The notes under the pieces are model-generated. The model searched no databases and was not told where the DNA came from. It saw only the letters and a program-made list of their open reading frames with translations. This document shows positions 18,995-27,874 of a DNA stretch of 64,000 nt, one piece after another. Every line of letters starts with the position of its first letter. The first letter of the stretch is position 1. The DNA comes from Amorphoplanes digitatis. Lineage in GTDB: Bacteria > Actinomycetota > Actinomycetes > Mycobacteriales > Micromonosporaceae. The stretch lies in the NCBI RefSeq assembly GCF_014205335.1, contig NZ_JACHNH010000001.1, positions 7,992,501-8,056,500 on the forward strand, given 5' to 3'. Position numbers and translations under genes: made by a program.

Positions 18995-20017
18995 TTACAG
19001 CTGCTCGGTCTCGCGGTAGTCGTCGGTGTCGTAGTCCACGTCGCCGAACGAGTCGACCACGTGCGCCGGGTCGAAGGACGGCGCGCTGTCCTTCAGGCCC
19101 AGGCCCATTCCGGCGAGCTTCATCTTGACCTCGTCGATCGACTTCTGACCGAAATTCCTTATATCCAGAAGGTCGGCCTCCGTCCGCCCGATCAGCTCAC
19201 CGACGGTGTTGATGCCCTCGCGCTTGAGGCAGTTGTACGACCGGACCGTGAGGTCCAGCTCCTCGATCGGCAGGGCCAGGTCGGCGGCCAGCTGAGCGTC
19301 CTGCGGGGACGGTCCGATGTCGATGCCCTCGGCGGTCTCGTCCAGCTCGCGGCAGAGGCCGAACAGCTCGACGAGGGTCGAGCCGGCCGACGCCAGCGCG
19401 GTACGGGGCGAGATCGACGCCTTCGACTCGACGTCGATGATCAGACGGTCGAAGTCGGTGCGCTGCTCGACACGGGTCGCCTCGACGCGGTAGGTCACCT
19501 TCATGACCGGCGAGTAGATCGAGTCGACCGGGATGCGGCCGATCTCTGCGCCGGCGTTCTTGTTCTGCGCGGCCGTGACGTAGCCACGACCCCGCTCGAC
19601 GGTGAGCTCCATGTCGAGCCGGCCCTTGCTGTTGAGCGTGGCCAGCTTCAGGTCGGGGTTGTGCACGGAGACGCCGGCCGGGGGCTGGATGTCACCCGCG
19701 GTGACATCGCCCGGGCCCTGCTTGCGCAGGTACATGCTGACGGGCTCGTCGTGCTCGGAGCTGACGGTCAGCTCCTTGACGTTCATGACGAGCTCGACCA
19801 CGTCCTCCTTGACACCGGGGATGGTGGTGAACTCGTGCAGCACGCCGTCGATCTTGATGCTGGTGACCGCCGCGCCCGGGATGGACGACAGCAGGGTCCG
19901 CCGCAGCGAGTTGCCGAGGGTGTAGCCGAAGCCCGGCTCCAGGGGCTCGATGGTGAACCGGGAGCGGGTCTCGCTGAGCGACTCTTCCGAGAGGCTCGGG
20001 CGCTGGCTGATGAGCAC
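18995..20017 (-). CDS. rpoA: DNA-directed RNA polymerase alpha subunit
   Basis: RpoA dimerises to start RNA polymerase assembly, and its C-terminal domain contacts promoter DNA and activators. The 340-residue product shows GFGYTLGNSLRRTLLSSIPG in the dimerisation domain (residues 1-230) and the helix-hairpin-helix C-terminal domain with NCLKREGINTVGELIGRTEA and FGQKSIDEVKMKL. GTG start. It lies between rpsD and rplQ as usual. Confidence 0.98.
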   Translation of the reverse strand: MLISQRPSLSEESLSETRSRFTIEPLEPGFGYTLGNSLRRTLLSSIPGAAVTSIKIDGVLHEFTTIPGVKEDVVELVMNVKELTVSSEHDEPVSMYLRKQGPGDVTAGDIQPPAGVSVHNPDLKLATLNSKGRLDMELTVERGRGYVTAAQNKNAGAEIGRIPVDSIYSPVMKVTYRVEATRVEQRTDFDRLIIDVESKASISPRTALASAGSTLVELFGLCRELDETAEGIDIGPSPQDAQLAADLALPIEELDLTVRSYNCLKREGINTVGELIGRTEADLLDIRNFGQKSIDEVKMKLAGMGLGLKDSAPSFDPAHVVDSFGDVDYDTDDYRETEQL

Positions 20018-20114
20018 GCGATTCTTCTTTCGTTCGGGGCGTCCGCTATATGACGCCCGTCCTGTGGTGGTGCGGCTCCGGCGTCCCCCTACGGAGGACG
20101 CCGGAACCTGAGCG

Positions 20115-20741
20115 CTACTTGGAGTAGAGCTCCACGATCAGCTGCTCCTGGACCTGCGTGTCGATGACCTGGCGGGCCGGGAGCGAGTGGATCAGGATCT
20201 TCATCTCGCTCGGGATGGGCTCGAGCCACGCCGGCACCGGGCGGGAACCCGCCTGAGCCTGCGCGACCACGAACGGCGTCATCTCGCGCGACTTCTCGCG
20301 AACCTGGACGATGTCGTGGTCCTTCACCCGGTACGACGGGATGTCGACCTTGACGCCGTTGACCAGCATGTGGCCGTGCTTGACAAGCTGGCGGGCCATG
20401 TCGCGGGACGCGGCGTAGCCGGCCCGGTAGACCACGTTGTCGAGACGCGACTCGAGGATCTGCAGCAGCACCTCACCGGTCTTGCCGGGCTTGGTGACAG
20501 CCTCCTCGTAGTAACCGCGGAACTGCTTCTCGAGCACGCCGTAGGTGCGGCGGGCCTTCTGCTTCTCGCGGTGCTGGAGCAGGTACTCGGTCTCCTTGGT
20601 CCGACCGCGGCCGTGCTGGCCGGGCGGGAAGGGACGCGACTCGAACGGGCACTTCGGCCCGTCGCACTTGCTGCCCTTGAGGAACAGCTTCATCTTCTCG
20701 CGGCGGCAGCGCTTGCAGTCCGCCCCTGTGTAACGAGCCAT
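20115..20741 (-). CDS. rpsD: 30S ribosomal protein S4
   Basis: S4 nucleates 30S assembly and helps decoding fidelity. The 208-residue product carries a complete zinc knuckle (Cys9, Cys12, Cys26, Cys31), the C+ form, and the S4 RNA-binding domain with SRLDNVVYRAGYAASRDMAR. It is 16 bases downstream of rpsK in the rpsM-rpsK-rpsD-rpoA order. Confidence 0.97.
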   Translation of the reverse strand: MARYTGADCKRCRREKMKLFLKGSKCDGPKCPFESRPFPPGQHGRGRTKETEYLLQHREKQKARRTYGVLEKQFRGYYEEAVTKPGKTGEVLLQILESRLDNVVYRAGYAASRDMARQLVKHGHMLVNGVKVDIPSYRVKDHDIVQVREKSREMTPFVVAQAQAGSRPVPAWLEPIPSEMKILIHSLPARQVIDTQVQEQLIVELYSK

Positions 20742-20756
20742 GCTTCGATCTCTCCC

Positions 20757-21164
20757 TTAGACCCGGCGACGCTTCGGCGGACGGCAACCGTTGTGCGGCT
20801 GGGGCGTGACGTCGGAGATCTGGCCGACCTCGAGGCCCGCGGCCTGCAACGAACGGATGGCGGTCTCCCGGCCGGAACCGGGGCCCTTGACGAACACGTC
20901 GACCTTGCGCATGCCGTGCTCCATGGCCCGGCGTGCGGCGGCCTCGGCGGCCAGCTGCGCGGCGAACGGAGTCGACTTGCGGGAGCCCTTGAAGCCCACC
21001 TGGCCAGAGGAGGCCCAGGAGATGACAGCACCGGTCGGGTCGGTGATCGACACGATGGTGTTGTTGAACGTGCTCTTGATGTGCGCCTGCCCGTGGGCGA
21101 CGTTCTTGCGTTCCTTGCGCCGGACCTTCTTGACTGGGGCCCCAGCGCGTGCCTTCGGTGGCAT
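20757..21164 (-). CDS. rpsK: 30S ribosomal protein S11
   Basis: S11 lines the mRNA exit of the platform. The 135-residue product has the family blocks HIKSTFNNTIVSITDPTGA and GMRKVDVFVKGPGSGRETAI and ends in the conserved PHNGCRPPKRRRV. It is 17 bases after rpsM and 15 before rpsD. Confidence 0.97.
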   Translation of the reverse strand: MPPKARAGAPVKKVRRKERKNVAHGQAHIKSTFNNTIVSITDPTGAVISWASSGQVGFKGSRKSTPFAAQLAAEAAARRAMEHGMRKVDVFVKGPGSGRETAIRSLQAAGLEVGQISDVTPQPHNGCRPPKRRRV

Positions 21165-21181
21165 AAGTCAGTGCGCTCCTA

Positions 21182-21562
21182 TTACTTCCGACCGGGCTTC
21201 TTCTTGCCAGCGACCGTGCGCTTCGGACCCTTGCGGGTACGAGCGTTGGTCCGGGTCCGCTGTCCGCGGACGGGGAGACCCCGGCGGTGGCGGATGCCGG
21301 CGTAGCAGCCGATCTCAACCTTGCGGCGGATGTCGGCGGCGACCTCGCGGCGCAGGTCGCCTTCAACCTTGAAATTGCCCTCGATGTAGTCGCGGAGCTG
21401 TACCAGCTCCTCGTCCGTGAGGTCCTTGGCGCGCTTGTTCAGGTCAATGCCGGTCGCGGTGAGCGCCTCAACGGCGCGGGTCCGACCGACCCCGAAGATG
21501 TAGGTGAGCGCGATCTCCATCCGCTTTTCGCGGGGAAGATCGACGCCGACGAGTCTAGCCAT
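21182..21562 (-). CDS. rpsM: 30S ribosomal protein S13
   Basis: S13 bridges the subunits and contacts P-site tRNA. The 126-residue protein starts MARLVGVDLPREKRMEIALT, contains the helix-hairpin-helix block TYIFGVGRTRA, and ends in a basic tail RTRKGPKRTVAGKKKPGRK. It follows rpmJ after a 170-base gap in which I see no other gene. Confidence 0.97.
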   Translation of the reverse strand: MARLVGVDLPREKRMEIALTYIFGVGRTRAVEALTATGIDLNKRAKDLTDEELVQLRDYIEGNFKVEGDLRREVAADIRRKVEIGCYAGIRHRRGLPVRGQRTRTNARTRKGPKRTVAGKKKPGRK

Positions 21563-21733
21563 TTGTGGGCTTACTCCTCAGGTGTCTCACGGAGGTCTGT
21601 GCCCGACCCACCCCGCCTGCCCAGACGGGCCCCGGCCTCCGACCGGGGGTGAAACCGCGCGCATCGACGTGTCGACTCGGCGGCTGGGACGAGCTTGTTC
21701 ATGAAACGGATCTGTACAGCGTCAGGCTGAAAA

Positions 21734-21847
21734 TCAGCCCTGGCGCTGCTTGTGGCGCGGGTCGCTGCAAATGACCATGACCCGGCCGTGCCGGCGGATA
21801 ACCCGGCACTTCTGGCAGATCCGCTTGACGCTCGGCTTGACCTTCAC
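21734..21847 (-). CDS. rpmJ: 50S ribosomal protein L36
   Basis: The 37-residue protein MKVKPSVKRICQKCRVIRRH... keeps the zinc ligands Cys11, Cys14, Cys27 and His32, so this is the zinc-binding form. The start codon is GTG at 21847. It lies between infA and rpsM, its standard place. Confidence 0.95.
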   Translation of the reverse strand: MKVKPSVKRICQKCRVIRRHGRVMVICSDPRHKQRQG

Positions 21848-21897
21848 GGTTGTGCCTTAACTCTCGTCAGACGGGACTGGAAAAGCCCCCGCGACCC

Positions 21898-22119
21898 TTA
21901 CTTGTAACGGTAGACAATTCGCCCACGGGTGAGGTCGTACGGCGAAAGCTCGACGACGACCCTGTCCTCGGGGAGGATGCGGATGTAGTGCTGCCGCATC
22001 TTGCCGCTGATGTGAGCCAGCACCTTGTGACCATTCGCAAGCTCCACACGGAACATGGCGTTCGGCAGGGGCTCGATCACTCGGCCTTCGATCTCGATGG
22101 CTCCGTCTTTCTTTGGCAT
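21898..22119 (-). CDS. infA: Translation initiation factor IF-1
   Basis: The 73-residue OB-fold protein begins MPKKDGAIEIEGRVIEPLPN and ends LTRGRIVYRYK, and binds the A site during initiation. The open frame continues upstream but ATG 22119 matches the family start and follows AGGACAT. It opens the last ribosomal unit, with a candidate promoter at 22264-22293. Confidence 0.97.
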   Translation of the reverse strand: MPKKDGAIEIEGRVIEPLPNAMFRVELANGHKVLAHISGKMRQHYIRILPEDRVVVELSPYDLTRGRIVYRYK

Positions 22120-22263
22120 GTCCTCCGCTACCTGACATCGGGTTCTGGGGCAGGCTCGCAACGCTCATTCCGGGTCGAGGGATCGATCCGGGACCAGCCG
22201 CGGCTCTCCCGCCACCGAAGCGCTGGTGGACATGGAAGAGTGGACGCTGCGCGCCAGCTAGCC

Positions 22264-22293
22264 AGTGTACGCGCGCCCGTGCATCGACACCAA
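22264..22293 (-). promoter_or_regulatory. Candidate infA promoter
   Basis: On minus, TTGGTG (22288-22293) and TACACT (22264-22269) are 18 bases apart, giving a start near 22256 and a leader of about 137 bases. Upstream at 22310-22328 lies a weaker match to the rpsJ/rpsL leader motif. Confidence 0.5.
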
Positions 22294-22359
22294 ACCGAGG
22301 TCCCCGTAACCCGGGGTCGGGTGTGTCGGCGATGCGCAGAACCGGACGAGGCGGGAGAT

Positions 22360-22935
22360 TCACCCTGCCTGTTTGTCTGGTTCCGTCCCGGTCAAGGGGG
22401 TTTCGCCCTGCGGGGCGGACTCGGCCTCCAAGGCCTTACGCTCCCGCTTCAGCTGCTTCGCGTGCTCCTTGCGGGCCTTCTTCTCGGCCTGCTTGCGGGG
22501 CTCGCCGTTGGCGATGCCCGCCACCGTGACGAAGGCGAGGACGACGCCCCACGGCCCGGCAACCCAGATGGGCCAGAAGTAGATCGGATCGCCCGCGCCG
22601 ATCCAGGAGATGAGCCAGATCACCGTGGTGATGCCGACGACCGGCACCCAGGCGCTCCACACCTCGAACACCCACCGCCGGGTCAGCTCGGCATCGGTGC
22701 CGGCCACCGCGGACACGCCGGCCGGGACCACGGCGCCGGGCAGCGCGGTGGTGCGGGCCGACGGCAGGTCGTCGAGCAGCGGGTGCAGGTCGCCGTAGGT
22801 CTTGGCCGCATAGGCCTGTTGCAGCCGCTCGTCGTACTCGTGCAGGTCAAGCCGGCCCTCGTCGAGCGCGACCTTCAACTGGTCGGCGACGGCCTGCCGA
22901 TCGGCATCGGCCGCTCGCATCTCGTCCCGCCCCAT
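22360..22935 (-). CDS. DUF1707 membrane protein (first of a tandem pair)
   Basis: The 191-residue product starts with the DUF1707 module (MRAADADRQAVADQLKVAL, then DEGRLDLHEYDERLQQAY), has two hydrophobic segments around residues 95-140 (WVPVVGITTVIWLISW, GPWGVVLAFVTVAG) and ends in a charged Lys/Glu helix. The DUF1707 module occurs in many actinobacterial membrane proteins; its role is unknown. The ATG at 22935 is used, but 22920 (MRAAD) is equally possible. Confidence 0.8.
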   Translation of the reverse strand: MGRDEMRAADADRQAVADQLKVALDEGRLDLHEYDERLQQAYAAKTYGDLHPLLDDLPSARTTALPGAVVPAGVSAVAGTDAELTRRWVFEVWSAWVPVVGITTVIWLISWIGAGDPIYFWPIWVAGPWGVVLAFVTVAGIANGEPRKQAEKKARKEHAKQLKRERKALEAESAPQGETPLTGTEPDKQAG

Positions 22936-22971
22936 GCACTCCAGCATGCCAGCAGCGGGCCAGGAAGCGCG

Positions 22972-23406
22972 CTACCGATTCCGGCCGGTGATCCGGCCGA
23001 TCAATCCGAACAGGAGCGGAATCAGCATCCAACCGGGCCAGAAGTAGACGAACTCGCCGGAGCCGAGGCAGGACATGGCCCAGATGACAACGCAGACCAG
23101 CACCACGCCGCTGTACGACGCCAGGAACGGCCGTCCACCGTCCTTGCCCTTCCCATCCACCCCGGACGCCGCCGACGGCGTGGCGGGCTGCTGGCGGGGC
23201 TCGAGACGGGACCGCTGCGCCGGGATCACCCCGGGCAGGTCCGTCACGAGACCGTCGAGGTCGCCGTAGGTCTTCGCCGCGTACGCCTGCTGCAACCGCT
23301 CGTCGTACTCGTGCAGATCCAGCCGGCCCTCGTCGAGCGCGACCTTCAGCTGGTCGGCGACAGCCTGACGCTCACTGTCGCCGGCCCGCATCTCCTCACG
23401 ACCCAT
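22972..23406 (-). CDS. DUF1707 membrane protein (second of a tandem pair)
   Basis: The 144-residue product shares a run of over 30 identical residues with its neighbour (AVADQLKVALDEGRLDLHEY and beyond), then diverges into a Pro/Gln-rich linker and two membrane segments (GVVLVCVVIWAMSCLG, MLIPLLFGLIG). The pair clearly arose by tandem duplication. Function is unknown. It is separated from map by 4 bases and may be co-transcribed with secY-adk-map. Confidence 0.8.
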   Translation of the reverse strand: MGREEMRAGDSERQAVADQLKVALDEGRLDLHEYDERLQQAYAAKTYGDLDGLVTDLPGVIPAQRSRLEPRQQPATPSAASGVDGKGKDGGRPFLASYSGVVLVCVVIWAMSCLGSGEFVYFWPGWMLIPLLFGLIGRITGRNR

Positions 23407-23410
23407 GGTT

Positions 23411-24265
23411 TTACTCTGCCAGCGAGCCGAGGGCCGGCTGGCGGGCCGTGACCAGATCGCCGAGGCGGGCGCGGCCGCCGTCCGGCGCGGTGGTGACCCA
23501 CACGCCGTCGTCGAGCAGGGCCATCGTGTGCTCCACGTGCGCCGCCATCGAGCCGTCGCGGGTGACAACGGTCCAGCCGTCGTCGAGCTCGGCGGTGCGC
23601 GGCGAGCCCATGGTGATCATCGGCTCGATCGCCAGGCACATGCCGGGCACCAGGCGCGGACCCTTGCCGGGCTTGCCGTGGTTGAGCACGTGCGGATCCT
23701 GGTGCATCTCGGTGCCGATGCCGTGGCCGCCGTAGCCGTCGACGATGCCGAAGCGGCCCGCCTTGCGGACGGCCTTCTCGATGTTGAACGAGATGTCGGT
23801 GAGCCGGCCCCGGCCGTTGGCCGCGCCGCGGGCCGCGGCGGCGATGCCGGCCCACATGGCGTCCTCGGCCACCGCCGCCATCCTCAGCAGCGCCGGGTCG
23901 GTCTCGCCGACCCCGACCGTGATCGCCGAGTCGCCGTGCCAGCCGTTCAGGACCGCGCCGCAGTCGAGCGACACCAGGTCGCCCTCCTTGAGGACCTGAC
24001 CGGCCGCCGGGATGCCGTGCACGACCTGCTCGTTGACCGAGGCGCAGATCGAGGCGGGGAAGCCGTGGTAGCCCTTGAACGACGGGGTCGCGCCCGCGTC
24101 CCGGATGACCTTCTCCGCGATCGCGTCGAGGTCGGCCGTGGAGACGCCTGGCGCCACCGCGTCCCGCATCGCGTCGAGCGCGGCGGCGACCACCAGGCCG
24201 GCGCCCCGCATGAGCTCGATCTGCTCGGGGGTCTTCAGCTGAATATCCAGCTGCTGACGGCGCAT
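23411..24265 (-). CDS. map: Methionine aminopeptidase, type I
   Basis: Map removes the initiator methionine from new proteins. The 284-residue product has the metal ligands in pattern: VSLDCGAVLNGWHGDSAITV (two Asp), GYGGHGIGTEMHQDP (His), AIEPMITMGS (Glu) and VEHTMALLDDG (Glu). ATG 24265 lies one base after the adk stop, a secY-adk-map order found across actinobacteria. Confidence 0.95.
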   Translation of the reverse strand: MRRQQLDIQLKTPEQIELMRGAGLVVAAALDAMRDAVAPGVSTADLDAIAEKVIRDAGATPSFKGYHGFPASICASVNEQVVHGIPAAGQVLKEGDLVSLDCGAVLNGWHGDSAITVGVGETDPALLRMAAVAEDAMWAGIAAAARGAANGRGRLTDISFNIEKAVRKAGRFGIVDGYGGHGIGTEMHQDPHVLNHGKPGKGPRLVPGMCLAIEPMITMGSPRTAELDDGWTVVTRDGSMAAHVEHTMALLDDGVWVTTAPDGGRARLGDLVTARQPALGSLAE

Positions 24266-24266
24266 C

Positions 24267-24920
24267 TCAGCCCCCGTACGACCGCAGGGCGTCGATGGCG
24301 CGCACCGTGACGTCCTCGACCGGCCCCGTCGCGTCGATGCCGACGAGCTTGCCCTGCGCCCCGTAGAAGTCCACGAGCGGAGCGGTCTTGTCCGCGTACT
24401 CGACGAGGCGGTTGGCGATGGTCTCCGCCTTGTCGTCGTCGCGCTGGAACAGCTCGGAGCCACACCTGTCGCAGATGTTCTCCTTGCTGGTCGGGTCGAA
24501 CTCGACGTGCCAGATCTTGCCGCAGCCGCGACAGGTCCGGCGGCCCGAGAGCCGCCGGATCACTTCGTCGTCGTCGACCACGAGCTCCATCACCAAGTCG
24601 AGTGCGGTGCCCAGGTCCGCGAGCAGCTTGTCGAGCGCCGACGCCTGCGGGACGGTTCTCGGGAAACCGTCAAGCAGGAAGCCGTCGCCGGCGTCGGGCT
24701 CGGCGAGCCGGTCGCGGACCATGTTGATGGTGACTTCGTCCGGGACGAGGTTGCCCGCGTCCATGTACCGCTTCGCCTCGACGCCGAGGGGCGTCCCCTG
24801 CGACACGTTGGCCCGGAAGATGTCACCGGTGGAGATCTTCGGTACGGCGAGATGGGCAGCGATGAACTCAGCCTGGGTCCCTTTACCGGCCCCCGGAGGG
24901 CCCACCAGTACCAGCCGCAC
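24267..24920 (-). CDS. adk: Adenylate kinase
   Basis: Adk equilibrates AMP, ADP and ATP. The 217-residue product starts with the P-loop VGPPGAGKGTQAEFIAAHL and includes DGFPRTVPQA. The LID domain keeps a full four-cysteine zinc site (CRGCGKIWH, ICDRCG), as in Gram-positive long-form kinases. GTG start at 24920. Confidence 0.96.
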   Translation of the reverse strand: MRLVLVGPPGAGKGTQAEFIAAHLAVPKISTGDIFRANVSQGTPLGVEAKRYMDAGNLVPDEVTINMVRDRLAEPDAGDGFLLDGFPRTVPQASALDKLLADLGTALDLVMELVVDDDEVIRRLSGRRTCRGCGKIWHVEFDPTSKENICDRCGSELFQRDDDKAETIANRLVEYADKTAPLVDFYGAQGKLVGIDATGPVEDVTVRAIDALRSYGG

Positions 24921-24994
24921 CTACATCGCCTCGCTTCGGTGAGAACGAGCCTCGCAAACCACAGACGCAAGAGCCCCCCGGCTCCGCGCCCCCA

Positions 24995-26341
24995 CTACCG
25001 GAGGAACCCTTCGTAGTTGCGCTGCATCAGCTGGCTCTCGATCTGCTTGACCGTCTCCAGGCCGACACCCACCATGATCAGCACCGCCGTACCACCGAAC
25101 GGGAAGTTCTGGTACTGGGCATTGTTCAGCCAGATGAAGAAGAAGTTCGGCAGAACCGAGATCAGACCGAGGTAGAGCGCGCCCGGGAGGGTGATCCTGC
25201 TGAGGATGAAGTCCAGGTAGTCGGCGGTCGGCTTGCCGGGACGGATGCCCGGGACGAATCCACCGTACTTCTTCATGTTCTCCGCGACCTCGGTCGGGTT
25301 GAACGTGATCGAGACGTAGAAGTACGTGAAGAAGATGATCAGCAGGAAGTACGTGGTGATGTAGATCCAGTTACTGGGGTTGGCCAGGTTGTTCTGGATC
25401 CACTGCTGGTAGCCCTTGAGGTTGTTCTGGTCGAAGAACTGCAGGTACAGCTGCGGCAGGTAGAGCAGCGAGGACGCGAAGATCACCGGCACGACGCCGG
25501 CCTGGTTGACCTTGAGCGGGATGTACGTCGAGGTACCGCCGTACATGCGCCGGCCGATCATGCGCTTCGCGTACTGCACCGGGATGCGGCGCTGGGCCTG
25601 CTCGATGAAGACAACCGCGCAGATGACGACCAGCACGAGCGCGATGACCAGCAGGAACTTCGCGGTACCGCTGGTCTCCTTGATCGTCCAGCCCTCGCCG
25701 GGAAGGCGGGCGGAGATCGAGGTGAAGATGAGGACCGACATGCCGTTGCCGACGCCGCGGTCGGTGATGAGCTCACCGAGCCACATGACGACGCCAGTAC
25801 CGGCCGTCATGGTGACCACCAGCATGACCAGGGTCAGCCACATCGGGATGCCGGTGTTCTCCGGGACGATCTGGAACTTCTCCTGGTCCTGCGGGCAGGC
25901 GTTGGCGAAGAGCTGGCCGGAGCGGGCCAGGGCCACGAACGCCGAGGACTGCAGGATCGCGAGGCCCAGGGTCAGGTAGCGGGTGTACTGCGTGATCTTC
26001 GCCTGGCCGGACTGGCCCTCCTTGCGGAGCTGCTCGAGCCGCGGAATCACCACGGTGAGCAGCTGCAGGATGATCGACGCCGTGATGTACGGCATGATCC
26101 CGAGCGCGAAGACCGACAGCTGCAGGAGCGCGCCGCCGGAGAAGAGGTTGAGGAGGTTCAGCACCCCGCCGCCGGCGTTGGTGCTGTTCACCACGTCCAG
26201 ACAGTTCTGAACGTTGGTGTAGGACACGCCTGGGCTGGGCAAAGTGGCGCCGAGCCGGTAGACCGCGATGATCGCTACTGTGAACAGCAACTTCTTGCGC
26301 AGGTCAGGCGTCCGGAACGCACTGGAAAAGGCGGAGAGCAA
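24995..26341 (-). CDS. secY: Preprotein translocase subunit SecY
   Basis: SecY is the channel of the Sec pathway. The 448-residue product has ten membrane segments and family blocks such as GIMPYITASIILQLLTVVIP, ITDRGVGNGMS and GGTSTYIPLKVNQAGVVPVI. The start is a TTG at 26341, supported by AGGAGG eight bases upstream and by MLSAFSSAFRTPDLR matching the family start. A 275-base gap with two hairpins separates it from rplO. Confidence 0.97.
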   Translation of the reverse strand: MLSAFSSAFRTPDLRKKLLFTVAIIAVYRLGATLPSPGVSYTNVQNCLDVVNSTNAGGGVLNLLNLFSGGALLQLSVFALGIMPYITASIILQLLTVVIPRLEQLRKEGQSGQAKITQYTRYLTLGLAILQSSAFVALARSGQLFANACPQDQEKFQIVPENTGIPMWLTLVMLVVTMTAGTGVVMWLGELITDRGVGNGMSVLIFTSISARLPGEGWTIKETSGTAKFLLVIALVLVVICAVVFIEQAQRRIPVQYAKRMIGRRMYGGTSTYIPLKVNQAGVVPVIFASSLLYLPQLYLQFFDQNNLKGYQQWIQNNLANPSNWIYITTYFLLIIFFTYFYVSITFNPTEVAENMKKYGGFVPGIRPGKPTADYLDFILSRITLPGALYLGLISVLPNFFFIWLNNAQYQNFPFGGTAVLIMVGVGLETVKQIESQLMQRNYEGFLR

Positions 26342-26530
26342 CTTCTTCCTCCTGCGCGAGGTGGCCGCGTGTAAATCGGCGGATGGGGGGAGGCATCGGT
26401 CCGGACGACCGATATCCCTAGCTGGGAACGGACTTTAACAGTCTGACGTGCCTGTTGTGAGGCACGGTCGCCGCATCAATTCCGCCCCGGGGCGAAGATC
26501 CATCCGGTGACCGCTGAAACAGCGACGTCC

Positions 26531-26610
26531 GAACTGGCAAAACGCCAGTTCAGACGCCACAACGGGGATGCTGCCCGAGCATCTCGCGATGCCCGGGCGA
26601 GCATCCCCGG
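26531..26610 (-). terminator. Two hairpins between rplO and secY
   Basis: The first (26563-26610) pairs CGGGGATGCT-CGCCCGGGCAT with its partner over about 19 bases with one bulge and one mismatch. The second (26531-26551) is a perfect 8-bp stem GAACTGGC/GCCAGTTC with an AAAAC loop, followed on minus by little T. They lie 7 bases after the rplO stop and may terminate or reduce transcription into secY. The rest of the gap (26342-26530) is AT-richer and probably holds a secY promoter, but no convincing box pair stands out. Confidence 0.6.
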
Positions 26611-26616
26611 AAAGCC

Positions 26617-27060
26617 TCACAGCTCGGTGGCGGAACCACCAGCAGCTGCGATCTTCTCCTTGGCGGACTCGCTGAACGCGTGCGCCGTGACCCGCAGGGT
26701 CACGCCGCCCAGCTCGCCGGAGCCCAGAACCTTGACCGGCTGGCCCGGACGGACCGCGCCGGCCTCGGCGAGCTCCAGCGGGCCGATCTCGCCGCCGTTG
26801 GGGAACAGCTCCGCGAGCCGGTCCAGGTTCACGACCTGGAACACGACCTTGTTCTTGTTCTTGAAGCCCTTCATCTTGGGCAGGCGCATGTGGATGGGCA
26901 TCTGCCCACCCTCGAACCGGGCCGGAACCTGGTAACGCGCCTTCGTGCCCTTGGTGCCGCGACCGGCGGTCTTGCCCTTGGAGCCCTCACCGCGACCCAC
27001 ACGGGTCTTCGCGGTCTTGGCACCGGGCGCCGGGCGCAGGTGGTGAACCTTGATCGCCAT
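26617..27060 (-). CDS. rplO: 50S ribosomal protein L15
   Basis: The 147-residue protein has the L15 start MAIKVHHLRPAPGAKTAKTR, the glycine-rich loop VGRGEGSKGKTAGRGTKG and the C-terminal VTAHAFSESAKEKI. Its ATG overlaps the rpmD stop by one base. It ends the spc-type unit before secY. Confidence 0.97.
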   Translation of the reverse strand: MAIKVHHLRPAPGAKTAKTRVGRGEGSKGKTAGRGTKGTKARYQVPARFEGGQMPIHMRLPKMKGFKNKNKVVFQVVNLDRLAELFPNGGEIGPLELAEAGAVRPGQPVKVLGSGELGGVTLRVTAHAFSESAKEKIAAAGGSATEL

Positions 27061-27242
27061 TACTCGACCTCCTCGACACTGACGAGGTGGTTCACGGCGA
27101 AGATCATGCCCCGAATCTCGGGGCGGTCCTCCTTGACCACCACATCGTTGATCCGCTTCAGCCCGAGCGACCGCAGGGAGTCCCGCTGGTTCTGCTTACG
27201 GCCGATCGCGGAGCGGAGCTGGGTGACCTTCAGGCGTGCCAT
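27060..27242 (-). CDS. rpmD: 50S ribosomal protein L30
   Basis: The 60-residue protein begins MARLKVTQLRSAIGRKQNQ and continues LRSLGLKRINDVVVKEDRPE, typical L30. The frame is open upstream, but the ATG at 27242 overlaps the rpsE stop by one base and matches the family length. Confidence 0.96.
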   Translation of the reverse strand: MARLKVTQLRSAIGRKQNQRDSLRSLGLKRINDVVVKEDRPEIRGMIFAVNHLVSVEEVE

Positions 27243-27862
27243 CACCGCACCGCCGCTTCCGCACGCGCCGCCAGCATGGCCGCCGGAGCGACGTCCTCGA
27301 CCGGGAGGCCACGGCGGGCCGCAACGGCCTCCGGGGACTCCAGGCCCTTCAGGGCCGCCACCGTCGCGTGCACGATGTTGATCGGGTTCGACGAGCCGAG
27401 GCTCTTGCTGAGCACGTCGTGGATGCCGGCGCACTCCAGCACGGCACGCACCGGGCCACCGGCGATGACGCCGGTACCGGCGGACGCCGGCTTCAGGAGC
27501 ACGACACCCGCGGCGGCCTCACCCGTGATCGGGTGGGGGATCGTCGCGGCGATGCGCGGCACCTTGAAGAAGTGCTTCTTGGCCTCCTCGACGCCCTTGG
27601 CGATCGCCGCGGGCACCTCCTTGGCCTTTCCGTAGCCGATGCCGACGGTGCCGTCACCGTCGCCGACGATCACCAGGGCGGTGAAGCTGAAGCGACGACC
27701 ACCCTTGACGACCTTGGCGACGCGGTTGATCGCTACGACCCGCTCAAGATGCGGGGTCTTCTCGACGGGCGCGTTACCGCGACCGCCCTCACGGCGGTTG
27801 TCGCGGCGGCCACCTTCGTTGTTACCGCCGGACCCGCCGCCTCGGCGCTGCTGACCAGGCAT
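27242..27862 (-). CDS. rpsE: 30S ribosomal protein S5
   Basis: The 206-residue protein has a basic Gly/Arg/Asn-rich N-terminal 35 residues, then the S5 dsRBD-like block RVAKVVKGGRRFSFTALVIV and the ribosomal-fold block AGGPVRAVLECAGIHDVLSK. S5 supports decoding accuracy and helicase activity at the mRNA entry. Confidence 0.97.
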   Translation of the reverse strand: MPGQQRRGGGSGGNNEGGRRDNRREGGRGNAPVEKTPHLERVVAINRVAKVVKGGRRFSFTALVIVGDGDGTVGIGYGKAKEVPAAIAKGVEEAKKHFFKVPRIAATIPHPITGEAAAGVVLLKPASAGTGVIAGGPVRAVLECAGIHDVLSKSLGSSNPINIVHATVAALKGLESPEAVAARRGLPVEDVAPAAMLAARAEAAVR

Positions 27863-27874
27863 TGGTCTTCCCTC

